Positions 9,097 through 18,791 are shown, counted from the stretch's first letter. The stretch: DNA of 64,000 nucleotides from Cyclobacterium sp. 1_MG-2023 (GCF_030546805.1 NZ_JAUOPC010000008.1:1-64000); one strand, 5' to 3'. The notes: generated by a model from the letters alone, not told the origin. Numbers and translations are program-made.

Positions 9097-10404
9097 TTAA
9101 GGCCTTATTCCAATGCCTATTTGAAAATAAGGCCCGGCCATATAATTGGTCATGTTCAAATCTCCAAATTTGTATTTATTCAAAGGCTGTTCATAACCTG
9201 CATGTGCTGAAGTAACCACCCTAAACATCTTTTTTAACACGGGGATTGCATAGGCCACCATTACCTCGGTTTTCGACATTAATCCGCTGCTTTTTAAGTA
9301 ACCATCGTAATCCGGTTCTTCAAACAAGGCAGGAAAATCCGGCTTATTATCTTTAGAAAGGGTGTACCGTAAATTGCCGTAACCCAAGCCAGCCATTACG
9401 CCAAGCTCAAGGTTTCTCATTTTATAGAGCTGATAGCCATAATTTCCGTATAACCTTACACTATTTAGGGTGTGATCTTGATTTTCACTGGCTCTTCCGG
9501 AATTGGCAATATTGAAAACATCAAAAGAATACAACCACCTACGATTTCCTCCGATAATCTTCATTCCAAAATTATTGGGTTGGTCTTTGAAAGGAGTCAA
9601 ACCATTGCTTATCAAATAGTCATTCAGCATGCCGGGCTTTGTAAAGTTGTAGCCATAAAAAAAATGTGCGCCAATACCGGCATCAGGGAAAAACAGGTTT
9701 TTGTCAGGCATTGACAAACCTGCGCCCAGCCGAAAAAAAGCTCCGCTCTGAAGGTTATCAAATGTGATATTATTCATTTCCCATGCCCCTTCAAACGGAC
9801 TAAAGGAATAGCCAAATTTCCCCAAGAGACCTACAGTTTCTTCAAGCCCGGGAATACTAAAATCATACCCAAACTGAAAGCCAATCTCAGTCAAAAAGCC
9901 CCCGAAATTTTGTGTTCCCTTGTGAATATTTCGTTCTCTTAAAATAAAACCCTGTTCGGGTTGCTGTAAAAATGCACCGAAATCTTCTACATTTCTTTGA
10001 TCTTTTAGCATTTCAAAGTTCACATACCCTGCGCCCAATGACATATAATGAATCAGGTGGAAGTTACTTTCCTGCGTAAGGGCATACCCTACATTCATAT
10101 AAAAACGGGTACTTCTATTGTCTATCACATAATCCCTATAATAGGAATTTGCACCCATATTTTGAAAGAGCTCAAAACCCAATATAAAATCAGACAATCT
10201 GTATTGATAGCCTACCCCCAAGGTGGTATATCCTCCTCTAAGGTTTGATATCCCCTTATCAGCGAGCATCTCATTGAATTCTCTAATATTAGCTCCCGAG
10301 GTACCTGCCAATACATAAATGGTAGACCGCTCAGAAACATTGCCTTGCGCGTGTAGATTAAAGGCTAATCCCAAACAAAGGGGTATGTATAAAATCCATC
10401 TCAT
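9097..10404 (-). CDS. Exported protein, probable outer-membrane beta-barrel, function unknown
   Basis: 435 residues with a signal peptide (MRWILYIPLCLGLAFNLHAQ) and then alternating aromatic/polar stretches with many Gly, Tyr and Phe, such as GVGYQYRLSDFILGFELF and GNYGYQLYKMRNLELGVMAGLGYG. The C-terminus ends in MAGPYFQIGIGIRP, resembling a terminal beta-strand. This pattern suggests an outer-membrane barrel; no family is recognised and no plug, lipoprotein box or enzyme motif is seen. A consensus promoter box (10422-10429) precedes it, so it is probably monocistronic. Codon use looks like its neighbours. Confidence 0.75.
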   Translation of the reverse strand: MRWILYIPLCLGLAFNLHAQGNVSERSTIYVLAGTSGANIREFNEMLADKGISNLRGGYTTLGVGYQYRLSDFILGFELFQNMGANSYYRDYVIDNRSTRFYMNVGYALTQESNFHLIHYMSLGAGYVNFEMLKDQRNVEDFGAFLQQPEQGFILRERNIHKGTQNFGGFLTEIGFQFGYDFSIPGLEETVGLLGKFGYSFSPFEGAWEMNNITFDNLQSGAFFRLGAGLSMPDKNLFFPDAGIGAHFFYGYNFTKPGMLNDYLISNGLTPFKDQPNNFGMKIIGGNRRWLYSFDVFNIANSGRASENQDHTLNSVRLYGNYGYQLYKMRNLELGVMAGLGYGNLRYTLSKDNKPDFPALFEEPDYDGYLKSSGLMSKTEVMVAYAIPVLKKMFRVVTSAHAGYEQPLNKYKFGDLNMTNYMAGPYFQIGIGIRP

Positions 10405-10421
10405 AGGGCTATTTAAAGATG

Positions 10422-10429
10422 CAAAGATA
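10422..10429 (-). promoter_or_regulatory. Promoter -7 box for the outer-membrane-like gene
   Basis: Minus-strand TATCTTTG is an exact TAnnTTTG match, 17 nt from the ATG at 10404. No clear -33 TTG is present. Confidence 0.5.
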
Positions 10430-10482
10430 TGATTTTAGCAGGGGAATCTTGCTACCGTTTAACCATAAAAATCCATACAATA

Positions 10483-13400
10483 TCAGAGATAGTTAATTAT
10501 TTTGCCATATAAATTCTCAGGGGTAAAAGGTTTGGAAACATAGTCGTCCATTCCTGAGGCCTCAAGTTGGTCTTTCACTTCCAGTAAAGAGGAGGCGGTA
10601 AGCGCTATAATTGGCACATTTCTCTTCGCTACCAAGTCTAGTTTTCGGATAATTTTAGCCACCTCAAAACCATCCATTTCCGGCATTTGCAGATCGAGTA
10701 GTACCAAGTCGAAATCATTTTTGATAAAGAGATCCAAAGCAATCTTTCCATTATCAGCAAATTTTATCTCACCCACTCCCCATTTTGAAAGGTATTTTCT
10801 TAGGAGGACTTGATTCACAAGGTTGTCCTCAGCCACCAGTATGCTTTTGTCGCCAAGGTGTCCCTCTTTTACCACTTTCTTCGTCTTAGACTTACGCATG
10901 GATTCTTCCTGCACCTTAAACTTTATCTCAAACCAGAAGGTAGAGCCTTCACCCAACTTTGATTCCAAGTGAATTTCTGTCCCAAATAGCTTGGTAAGCT
11001 TTTTCACGATAGCCAGACCTAAACCCGTACCTCCATACTTCCTGGTGGTATCTGAACTTGCCTGAGTAAAAGCATCAAAAATGCTATCTACCTTACTTGG
11101 GGCAACCCCTATACCTGAGTCTTTTACTGTAAACCGAATGTCTACATGTTTTTCTTCTTTACCAACAAGCTCAAGAATTATTTTAATAAACCCCTTATCT
11201 GTAAATTTAATCGCATTGCTAATCAGGTTATTCAAAATCTGGGCAATTCGCACAGGGTCACCTATAAGGGTGTTGGGAATAGAGAAATCCGGCTCATAGA
11301 TAATTTCCAAGGCCTTATCTCGAGTTTGGTAACTGTAAGAATGAATAATTCTATTGATTAAATTTTTAGGTTCAAAAGGTACTCGCTCTAAAATCAGTTT
11401 TCCGGAGTCAATTTTATTGAAGTCTAAGATATCATTAATAAGCCCCAAAAGATTTTCTGCAGAAAACTGTAAGGTCCTCAAATTTTCCAGTTGGTCTTCC
11501 CTTGGTTTGTCTTCTATCAAAAGGTGTGAAAGCCCAATCACCGCATTCATTGGGGTCCTAATCTCATGGCTCATCACGGATAAAAATTGACTTTTTGCAT
11601 TTAAGGCTGCCTCTGCTCTTTCTTTTGCTTTGTACAGTTCGTTCTGGGTTTCTTTTAATTTGGTAATGTCTCTGGCTATCCCTGTATAATACCTAATTTC
11701 ATTGTTCTCGTCTCTAATCACCTTCCCACTGGAGCTGAAGATCCGATAATGTCCTTGCCTGTGTCTAAGCCTAAATTCGAATATAGGGTGTTCTTGGAAA
11801 TAATTTATAGAACTTGCATTCCCATTCTGCAATACCTGGGCATCTTCAGGATGAAGATATTCAGAAAAGTCACCACTTGTAAATTCATAAGTCTCGTAGC
11901 CTAAAAATTGCTTGATATTTGGAGAGACGTAACTTAATTCTAATTGTGCAGTGATGGAGAATATAATTTCAGTAGACTCTTCTACTAGGCTTCTGTACTT
12001 AATTTCACTTTTTTTGAGTTCTTTTTTGGCCACATACTCTTCTGAAATATCTCTAACAATCCCTAAAATGTATTCCAAACGGTCATTTTTAAAGATGGGC
12101 TTGGCGGTTAACTCATAGATCCTGCCAAGGTAGTTTAAAGTATCAGAAAGCGTTTTTTTCTTCTCTACCGCATTTGTAACCAGTGGCTCCACTACTTTGC
12201 GTGTTACGGTATGTACATCTGAAATTTTTCTTCCTTCAAAATAAGATTTATCAAAACCCCAGTTGTCGAAGTTTAGCCCTTCGGCCACCAAGTACCTCAA
12301 GTTTTTATCAATTAGAAATACATTGGTATAGGGTATATTGGAAGCAAGCACGCGGTACCTGTCCTGAATTTTTTCAATTTCAAGCCTGTCGTTTCTTCTG
12401 TCCGTAACATCATGAAACAAACCTTCATAAAGCACCACATTGCCCTCATTATCAAATTTGGGACGAATTTTATCCTCCACCCATTTATATTCACCATCAG
12501 CAGTTAAAAATCTATATTCCCTACTGTATTGCGCCCTTTCTCCTTGCACAAGTTCTTTTTCAAAAGTGCATTGGTCTTCTGGATGAATAAAATTCTTTAA
12601 ACTTTGGGCCTCTTCAACTAGATTTTCTGCTTTGTATCCGAACTGATTAATGTTTTCTGTAATATAAGAAATTTTGAACCCATCATTCGGCTCAACCTCA
12701 AACAATACGGCAGGGCTATTCTCAATAATCAGCTTGGCTTTTTTCGCCATTTCTTCCCGCTGTATTTTGGTGGTAAGGTTCCTCACCAAAAAAGAGTAAC
12801 CAATTTTTTCTATTTCTGCATTTTGAATGGGTTTGACAGAAACTTCATAGGGTTGGATATGTCCTGTATTATCCAATATCTGAAGCTCTTCTACGCAGGT
12901 TCCCGAATCAGAAGCTTTCTCAATTAATTGTTGGAAGGATATGGGTGGGTCATTAGTGATTTTAAAAAAATCGCTAATCTTCCCTCCTTGACCATTTTGA
13001 TTGGGCTCTCCTTCAAAAATAGCCACCTCATTCATATAAACCACATTGAGATTGAGGTCTGTAACATAGATTGGCTCATTTACCTGAGCAAGAATCTGAG
13101 ACTCAAACAACAATCTCCGTTCAACAGTTTTTTTCTCAGTAATATCATTACAATAACCAAAAACTTCTAAGTTGCTTTTAGCCGTTAATTGATTAATCTG
13201 AATTAGGTATGAGATGTGTTTTTCTTTCCCATTGGGATTAGTATAAACAAATTCACCGGAAACAGATTTTCGGTGAGCTAAGGCTTCTTGCACTTTGGAT
13301 TTGACATACTCCCTATCAGGAGACGATATCAGCGACAAAAACTCACCTACTTCTAAGACATCCAAAGAGGGGTCCAAATCAAAGATTCGGTTTATTCCTT

Positions 13401-14436
13401 TGGAAAGAAAAATCTTTCTGCCTGTATTCTGCAATCTCCAAGACCCGGACTTAGCCAAAACCTCGGTAGAGCTCAGTAATTTCTCATTTCGAAACAGCTT
13501 TGATTTTGTTGATCGATTAATTACTGCCGCACCGAATACATCAGCCAATTGCCTGATTCCAAATCTATTTTTATGATTAGGTGTCCAATTTGGTTGAAGG
13601 TGTGCACTACTTAAGGTAAACAAACCCAAGAGATTGTTATCTGCAAAAATAGGAACGATGATATAGGCAATAAAGCCAAATTTCTCTGCGATCAATGCCT
13701 CGAAGGAATCCTTGTGTTCTGATTTTTTCAGATCACCTACTGCGATAAATTCAACACTTTTTAAATTGTTTAAAAAATCCTGCTGTCCTTCTAAAGATAT
13801 GGTTTGGTTTATTTTGAGTAATCCTGAACCAGGATTTACCTTGTATTCAAAAAAACATTCCAGCTGTTCTAACTCATGATTTACATAAAAAAAGTTACCT
13901 ACATCTGCCCCTTGAAATTTGACCACCATTGCCAAGGCTTTAAGAAATATCCTGTCCCATTCCTCCTCTGTAGCATTCAAAAATGCTTTAGAGATTTCAT
14001 TGACCTGCTGATCAAATTCCAACTTTCCTTTTAAAAAGGCTGTTGCATCTTCTTGTCCTAATGAGATACTTTGCTCATTATCTAATAATAATTCGTTTGG
14101 TTGATTTGATCCCCATTCTAGAAATTTACCATTGGCCACACAAATTTTACCCTTACCTTCAACAGTCTTTCCTTCTATCCAGATTTGTAGCCCCAGTTTT
14201 TTATTGTAATTAGAAAAACTATGAAATTGAGTTTGAGATGAGTCTTTAAAAAATGATTTCACATCGGTAACCAATCCCTTGAAATCTGATAAATAATTTT
14301 CCCATGATACTCCCTCCGATAATGGGCCTTGCCAATTACCACTAGAAAATATCACTTGGCTGTTATCAAATACCAAAAATAAATCAAGACTCTTTTCATT
14401 GCCTTGAAAGAGATTTTTATAAAACTCTTTTTCCAT
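10483..14436 (-). CDS. Multi-PAS hybrid sensor histidine kinase with C-terminal receiver
   Basis: 1317 residues, no membrane segment, so a cytoplasmic sensor. Order: N-terminal region, GAF-like domain (about 150-310), five PAS-type domains (about 330-930; one begins ENSPAVLFEVEPND, another YRSLVEESTEIIFS), HisKA with phospho-acceptor His in SHEIRTPMNAVIG (about 955), HATPase with NLISNAIKF and GGTGLGLAIV (about 1075-1185), then a receiver with phospho-Asp in LLDLQMPEMDG (about 1247) and the conserved Lys in YVSKPF. All catalytic motifs are intact. It lacks an adjacent response regulator with a DNA-binding domain, so its output is unknown; phosphorelay to an unlinked partner is expected. Ligand cannot be told from sequence. 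Confidence 0.93.
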   Translation of the reverse strand: MEKEFYKNLFQGNEKSLDLFLVFDNSQVIFSSGNWQGPLSEGVSWENYLSDFKGLVTDVKSFFKDSSQTQFHSFSNYNKKLGLQIWIEGKTVEGKGKICVANGKFLEWGSNQPNELLLDNEQSISLGQEDATAFLKGKLEFDQQVNEISKAFLNATEEEWDRIFLKALAMVVKFQGADVGNFFYVNHELEQLECFFEYKVNPGSGLLKINQTISLEGQQDFLNNLKSVEFIAVGDLKKSEHKDSFEALIAEKFGFIAYIIVPIFADNNLLGLFTLSSAHLQPNWTPNHKNRFGIRQLADVFGAAVINRSTKSKLFRNEKLLSSTEVLAKSGSWRLQNTGRKIFLSKGINRIFDLDPSLDVLEVGEFLSLISSPDREYVKSKVQEALAHRKSVSGEFVYTNPNGKEKHISYLIQINQLTAKSNLEVFGYCNDITEKKTVERRLLFESQILAQVNEPIYVTDLNLNVVYMNEVAIFEGEPNQNGQGGKISDFFKITNDPPISFQQLIEKASDSGTCVEELQILDNTGHIQPYEVSVKPIQNAEIEKIGYSFLVRNLTTKIQREEMAKKAKLIIENSPAVLFEVEPNDGFKISYITENINQFGYKAENLVEEAQSLKNFIHPEDQCTFEKELVQGERAQYSREYRFLTADGEYKWVEDKIRPKFDNEGNVVLYEGLFHDVTDRRNDRLEIEKIQDRYRVLASNIPYTNVFLIDKNLRYLVAEGLNFDNWGFDKSYFEGRKISDVHTVTRKVVEPLVTNAVEKKKTLSDTLNYLGRIYELTAKPIFKNDRLEYILGIVRDISEEYVAKKELKKSEIKYRSLVEESTEIIFSITAQLELSYVSPNIKQFLGYETYEFTSGDFSEYLHPEDAQVLQNGNASSINYFQEHPIFEFRLRHRQGHYRIFSSSGKVIRDENNEIRYYTGIARDITKLKETQNELYKAKERAEAALNAKSQFLSVMSHEIRTPMNAVIGLSHLLIEDKPREDQLENLRTLQFSAENLLGLINDILDFNKIDSGKLILERVPFEPKNLINRIIHSYSYQTRDKALEIIYEPDFSIPNTLIGDPVRIAQILNNLISNAIKFTDKGFIKIILELVGKEEKHVDIRFTVKDSGIGVAPSKVDSIFDAFTQASSDTTRKYGGTGLGLAIVKKLTKLFGTEIHLESKLGEGSTFWFEIKFKVQEESMRKSKTKKVVKEGHLGDKSILVAEDNLVNQVLLRKYLSKWGVGEIKFADNGKIALDLFIKNDFDLVLLDLQMPEMDGFEVAKIIRKLDLVAKRNVPIIALTASSLLEVKDQLEASGMDDYVSKPFTPENLYGKIINYL

Positions 14437-14601
14437 GATTAAAATCAGGTATTAACCTGTCACAATGCTAAATTAAAAACTGAGAACGCTAAGTATTGGG
14501 TTCCATAGGTTTAATCCTATAAGTTACTAACAATATTCAAATCTCTAACCATTTTGAATAAAAAAAACTAAGTCCCTAATGAATACTAAAAACTAAATAT
14601 G

Positions 14602-14609
14602 CAAAAATA
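14602..14609 (-). promoter_or_regulatory. Possible promoter -7 box for the hybrid kinase
   Basis: Minus-strand TATTTTTG fits TAnnTTTG exactly and lies 166 nt upstream of the kinase ATG, just past the terminator of the upstream operon. In such AT-rich DNA this could occur by chance. Nothing else is seen in 14437-14635. Confidence 0.3.
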
Positions 14610-14635
14610 ATTGCAATATTTTATAATTACACCGT

Positions 14636-14694
14636 AAAAAGTAGTCAATCTATTCATTAAATGTTTTTACTATAACATTTTATTGATTGTCTAC
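14636..14694 (-). terminator. Terminator of the NUDIX-DUF819-ferredoxin operon
   Basis: On the minus strand GTAGACAATC (14694-14685) pairs with GATTGACTAC (14650-14641), 9 of 10 bases, enclosing an inner 7-bp stem AAATGTT/AACATTT; TTTTT follows at 14640-14636. It starts 6 bp past the stop codon at 14701, the position expected of an intrinsic terminator. Confidence 0.7.
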
Positions 14695-14700
14695 CCTCTT

Positions 14701-14949
14701 TTATAAAAGGTCTGATGTAAGAAATTGGATTAATTTATCAGTATCTCCTTTTTTTACTAGGTGGTTATTATATACAGCTACGGGGCCTGATTTACAACAA
14801 TCCAAGCACTTTGTTTTTACCAATTTAAAATTACCTTTCAAAGGGGCTTTATCTATTGCATGTTTAACTGATGAGGAGAACGATTTGTTATCATTTTTTT
14901 TACAATCCTTTCCATTACAAATAAAAATATATTTTTTCCTGGGTTTCAT
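14701..14949 (-). CDS. Thioredoxin-fold 2Fe-2S ferredoxin-like protein
   Basis: 82 residues from the ATG at 14949. Cysteines fall in the pattern CNGKDCKK near residue 12 and KCLDCCKSGP near residue 50, typical of the small (2Fe-2S) ferredoxins with a thioredoxin-like fold. It is likely a cytoplasmic electron carrier. A longer in-frame start at 14988 would run into the upstream transporter gene, so the internal ATG before KPRKKYIFIC is chosen; it lies 2 bp after that gene's stop. The electron partner is not in the window. A U-tract terminator follows. Confidence 0.85.
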   Translation of the reverse strand: MKPRKKYIFICNGKDCKKNDNKSFSSSVKHAIDKAPLKGNFKLVKTKCLDCCKSGPVAVYNNHLVKKGDTDKLIQFLTSDLL

Positions 14950-14951
14950 AG

Positions 14952-16199
14952 CTATCCTCCAAAGGCCAATTGCAACAATATGCCACATATATAAGCTCCA
15001 TATGTACCAACACCATAGCCCAATACAGCCAATAATACACCTACGGGAGCCAGTGCAGGATGAAAAGCTGAGGCAACAATTGGAGCAGATGCAGCCCCTC
15101 CTACATTGGCCTGCGAACCTATGGCCACATAAAAAAACGGCGCCTTAATTATAAAGGCCACAATGAGCATAAACAATATATGAAATCCCATCCAAATAAT
15201 GCCAACCAAAAAATAAACCGGATTATCTAAAACAGCTGCCAGATCCATCTGCATTCCTATGGTAGCCACAAGGACATAAAGCAAAACACTCCCCATTCTG
15301 GATGCCCCTACATTTTCTAATTTTCTCCATCGGGTAAAAGACAAAATCAATCCTCCGGTGGTGGCCAAAATCACCAACCAAAAGAACCTGGAATCCAATG
15401 AATACGGTTTCAATTCAGGATAATTGGCACCAATAAAATCGCCCATATAAGTCCCAAAGAAATGAGAACAACTGGTAATAAAAAAACCAATCCCCAAAAT
15501 GGTCATGGTATCTGATAAACTAGGAATTTTTACGTTGTTCTTTTGTTGGATTTCGACTTTCTTCTTCAGGGCCGTAATGGCCGAAGTATCGGCTTTTAAA
15601 ATTTTATCAAAGAAGCCTGGGTTACCAGCCCAATACAATAAGAAAGCCATCCATAGATTCGCAACAATAACATCTACAGCTATCATTTGACTAAAAAGTG
15701 AGGGACTTGCGCCAAAAAGCTCCAGCATGGCTGTTTGGTTGGCACTTCCTCCAATCCAGCTCCCAGCAATGGTAGCGAGACCTCTCCAAGTTTCATCAGC
15801 CCCTGTTCCTCCCAATACGTCGGGAAAAAACTGAGCAACTAAAAATAAAGATACCGGACCGCCGATCACAATACCAAATGTTCCTGTCAAAAACATGATA
15901 AGTGCTTTTGGGCCTAATTTTGCAATGCTTTTCAGGTCAATACTTAAAGTCAATAATACCAATGAGGTAGGCAATAAATACCTGGAAGCCACAAAATACA
16001 ATTGAGAATCTTTACCGGAAATTAAGCCTGTGGTATTGAACAATGCCGGTAAAAAATAACACAATAAAACCACCGGCACTACCCGGTAAATGGCCTTAAA
16101 AAAAGGATGTGCACTTGCCGAAGTATAAAAAACCAAACCAAGTACTCCCATAAGGAGACCAAAAACTACTGCATCATTTGTTATTAGCGCACTTTCCAC
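14952..16199 (-). CDS. DUF819 family integral membrane protein
   Basis: About 415 residues with some eleven to twelve hydrophobic helices from residue 10 to the end and conserved glycine-rich turns such as IAGSWIGGSANQTAM and GSQANVGGAASAPIV, typical of the DUF819 (YjcL-like) family. These look like secondary transporters of the inner membrane; the substrate is unknown. Start is uncertain: GTG at 16199 sits 2 bp after the NUDIX stop and is preferred over TTG at 16220, which would overlap that gene by 19 bp. Part of the three-gene minus-strand operon NUDIX-DUF819-ferredoxin. Confidence 0.88.
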   Translation of the reverse strand: MESALITNDAVVFGLLMGVLGLVFYTSASAHPFFKAIYRVVPVVLLCYFLPALFNTTGLISGKDSQLYFVASRYLLPTSLVLLTLSIDLKSIAKLGPKALIMFLTGTFGIVIGGPVSLFLVAQFFPDVLGGTGADETWRGLATIAGSWIGGSANQTAMLELFGASPSLFSQMIAVDVIVANLWMAFLLYWAGNPGFFDKILKADTSAITALKKKVEIQQKNNVKIPSLSDTMTILGIGFFITSCSHFFGTYMGDFIGANYPELKPYSLDSRFFWLVILATTGGLILSFTRWRKLENVGASRMGSVLLYVLVATIGMQMDLAAVLDNPVYFLVGIIWMGFHILFMLIVAFIIKAPFFYVAIGSQANVGGAASAPIVASAFHPALAPVGVLLAVLGYGVGTYGAYICGILLQLAFGG

Positions 16200-16201
16200 A
16201 T

Positions 16202-16843
16202 TTATTTGATTTCTTTCCAAAGTGTTAAAAACTCACTTAGTATCATGGCCGTAGCCCCCCAAACCACTTCTTGATTGATTTCATAATAAGGCGCCTGAAT
16301 CCGGTGACCTCCGGCCAAATCCATTCCCTTTTTCTTTACAATGGCCTCATCCGTTAATTCATCAAAACTGCATAGAATAAGCCGATCGACTTCCCTTTTG
16401 TCAATAGAAAATGACGGAGACTTTGAAGAATAACCAATAAAAGGTCTCACAGAAAAATTACTTGGGGGTATATAAAGATCAGTTAATGAACCAATGATTT
16501 CAATGCTGTCACTCGGTACCCCAATCTCTTCCTCTGTCTCCCTCAATGCTGTTTCTCCTAAATCTTTATCGGTATGCTCCTTCTTTCCTCCGGGCAAAGC
16601 AATCTGCCCACTGTGCACCCCTTCGTAGGTAGCCCTTTTTATAAATGGTACAAATATACTTTTTTGATCTGTGGTAGGGCATATCAACATCAGTACAGCG
16701 CCTTTTCTGGCATTTGACATCTGCTGCTGATCAAATCGATCCAATTCAAGAGGTATAGGAGCCATTCGCTCCTGCGCTGTCCTGCCAGGCAAAGGTCCCT
16801 CCAGAACTTTCACCAAATTGTGTACCAAGTGACCTAAATCCAT
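16202..16843 (-). CDS. NUDIX hydrolase, CoA pyrophosphatase type
   Basis: 213 residues. The NUDIX box is complete (GG at the start, then ETALRETEEEIGV with the metal-binding glutamates), and the preceding HSGQIALPGGKKE is the signature of the NudL/PCD1 branch, which cleaves CoA or CoA derivatives to 3',5'-ADP and phosphopantetheine. Substrate is inferred from that signature. An upstream in-frame TTG (16906) would add 21 residues that run through a terminator-like hairpin, so the ATG at 16843 is chosen. First gene of its operon. Confidence 0.9.
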   Translation of the reverse strand: MDLGHLVHNLVKVLEGPLPGRTAQERMAPIPLELDRFDQQQMSNARKGAVLMLICPTTDQKSIFVPFIKRATYEGVHSGQIALPGGKKEHTDKDLGETALRETEEEIGVPSDSIEIIGSLTDLYIPPSNFSVRPFIGYSSKSPSFSIDKREVDRLILCSFDELTDEAIVKKKGMDLAGGHRIQAPYYEINQEVVWGATAMILSEFLTLWKEIK

Positions 16844-16864
16844 ATTCGGGTATTTATTGAATTG

Positions 16865-16896
16865 AAAAAAGGCCTGAATATTATTCAGGCCTTTTT
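16865..16896. terminator. Strong hairpin with U-tracts in the NUDIX leader
   Basis: GGCCTGAAT (16871-16879), a 3-nt loop, and ATTCAGGCC (16883-16891) form a perfect 9-bp stem with A6 on the left and T5 on the right, so it reads as an intrinsic terminator in both directions. It lies only about 20 nt before the ATG of the minus-strand NUDIX gene and has no gene upstream for it to terminate. Confidence 0.75.
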
Positions 16897-16989
16897 CACT
16901 TATCAAACCTATTAAACCTATTGTGTTTAATCTAAAATAGAATAAACTCGAACGAAATTAAGGAATAAATCTGCAAATCCAAAGGTTAA

Positions 16990-16997
16990 TAATTTTG
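16990..16997 (+). promoter_or_regulatory. Promoter -7 box for aceK
   Basis: TAATTTTG, an exact TAnnTTTG match followed by CA as at several other promoters here, 65 nt before the aceK ATG. No clear -33 element. Confidence 0.5.
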
Positions 16998-17062
16998 CAA
17001 TAAAAAAATAATATTCTAATATCCCCTTCTAATCAACTTCACGACCTAAAGGGGTAGCCATT

Positions 17063-18790
17063 ATGAATAAAGAACTTATTAGTGACATCGTTGAAACGAT
17101 TTTAAATGGTTATGATGCCTACATCAATGATTTCAAACAAATCACCCGTAGAATTCCCGAAAACTTTAAAAACAGAGATTGGCAACAGTTGCATGCCAAC
17201 CACAGGGAAAGGTTGCGTTTGTATAAGGACCAACTCAAAGATATCATAACCACCTGTAAGGCCATGCTTAAAGAACAGGCAGACAGCAAGGAAGTTTGGG
17301 CAAAAGTTCGTGAAAGTTACTTTCAGGCCATTGCTGAAAATGAAGACAGGGAGCTGGCAGGAACATTTTTTAATTCAGTATTTAGAAAAGTGTTCCCGGG
17401 AAAGGTGATTGATGAAGCACTAATGTTTTATGATTTATCAGGAAGCAATGCTATGGATAGCATTGACGAGTCTTTATTCAGAAATTACCCTGCTCAAGTG
17501 GGACTACATGAAGCATTTACAAAAATCCTGGAAGATTTTGACTTTGGTGTGCCTTACTATCAAAAAGAAAATGACATTAATTATTTAGTAGAAAGTGTTA
17601 AGCAGGTAATTTTAAGTAGGTACAAGGCAACTAGGGAAACCACCACCCAGGTATTAAGGGATGTTTTCTATCGCAACAAGGCGGCGTATTTAATAGGTAG
17701 AACTTACCTAGGGAATAAATGGATGCCCTTTATAATTCCCTTCCTACACAATGAAAAAGGCATATTTGCGGACACACTTATTTTTGATCCTAATATAATG
17801 AGTGGCATTTTTAGCTATACCAGATCTTATTTCATGGCACCAATTGCCATCCCCTCACAAACTGTTAATTTTCTTCAATCGGTTATTCAACATAAACGCC
17901 CCTATGAGCTATACAATGCCATAGGTTTTAATAAGCATGGTAAAACCGCTTTCTACAAAGACTTTACAAATCACCTAAAACAGAGTGAGGACAACTTTAT
18001 TTTGGCTGAAGGCATCAAAGGCATGGTCATGACAGTCTTTACCCTTCCTTCTTCAAATATTGTATTTAAGCTTATCAAAGACCATTTTGAACCTCCAAAA
18101 AACATGACCAGACAGCAGGTCAAAGAAAAATACAAACTGGTGGGGCTTCATGACCGGGTAGGTAGAATGGCCGACACCCATGAATTTGAAAATTTCAGAT
18201 TCCCTCTAAACCGCATTGATCCCTTATTGATGAAAGAGTTAAAAACCAATGTAAATTCTCTTTTATCCATTGAAGGAGACACACTTGTAATCAAGCACTT
18301 GTACATCGAACGTCGCTTGCGACCTTTAAACCTCTATCTGGAAACCTGCAGTCTGGAAGAAGCCAAACATGCTGTGGATGAATATGCCAAAGCCATTTTA
18401 CAAATGGCCCAAGCCAATATTTTCCCAGGAGACATGATGACCAAAAATTTTGGTGTCACACGGCAAAACAGGGTGATTTTTTATGATTATGATGAAATAG
18501 AATTTCTTCATACCATGAATTTCCGGGCCAAGCCCAAACCCCAAACCTATGATCAGATATATGCTTCAAGGCCCTGGTATGAAGTCAAGGAAAATGATGT
18601 CTTCCCTGAAGATTTTAAACGTTTCATGATTGGCAGACAAGACGTAAAAGCTTACTTTATTGAAAACAATCCGGAATTATTTGACCCTGAATACTGGAGT
18701 GGCATTCAAAGTAAACTTAGAAAAGGTGAATTGATTCATGCCTTCCCCTACACCGAATCCATGCGATTCCGACCGGAAGAAACGGTTTAG
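17063..18790 (+). CDS. aceK: Isocitrate dehydrogenase kinase/phosphatase
   Basis: 575 residues, the usual AceK length. This cytoplasmic enzyme phosphorylates and dephosphorylates isocitrate dehydrogenase and so steers carbon between the TCA cycle and the glyoxylate bypass. Visible are the AceK glycine-rich loop GIKGMVMTVFTLPS (about 315-328), the following KLIKDHF lysine, and the catalytic segment FPGDMMTKNFG with DYDEIEF (about 452-480). The N-terminal regulatory half is complete. No aceA, aceB or icd gene is adjacent, unlike the enterobacterial aceBAK arrangement. It converges with the carbonic anhydrase gene, whose stop lies 1 bp away. Confidence 0.95.
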   Translation: MNKELISDIVETILNGYDAYINDFKQITRRIPENFKNRDWQQLHANHRERLRLYKDQLKDIITTCKAMLKEQADSKEVWAKVRESYFQAIAENEDRELAGTFFNSVFRKVFPGKVIDEALMFYDLSGSNAMDSIDESLFRNYPAQVGLHEAFTKILEDFDFGVPYYQKENDINYLVESVKQVILSRYKATRETTTQVLRDVFYRNKAAYLIGRTYLGNKWMPFIIPFLHNEKGIFADTLIFDPNIMSGIFSYTRSYFMAPIAIPSQTVNFLQSVIQHKRPYELYNAIGFNKHGKTAFYKDFTNHLKQSEDNFILAEGIKGMVMTVFTLPSSNIVFKLIKDHFEPPKNMTRQQVKEKYKLVGLHDRVGRMADTHEFENFRFPLNRIDPLLMKELKTNVNSLLSIEGDTLVIKHLYIERRLRPLNLYLETCSLEEAKHAVDEYAKAILQMAQANIFPGDMMTKNFGVTRQNRVIFYDYDEIEFLHTMNFRAKPKPQTYDQIYASRPWYEVKENDVFPEDFKRFMIGRQDVKAYFIENNPELFDPEYWSGIQSKLRKGELIHAFPYTESMRFRPEETV

Positions 18791-18791
18791 C

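Noticed and set aside
14687-15148. 153-codon plus-strand frame
   Set aside because: Antisense to the ferredoxin and DUF819 genes, which have clear family motifs.
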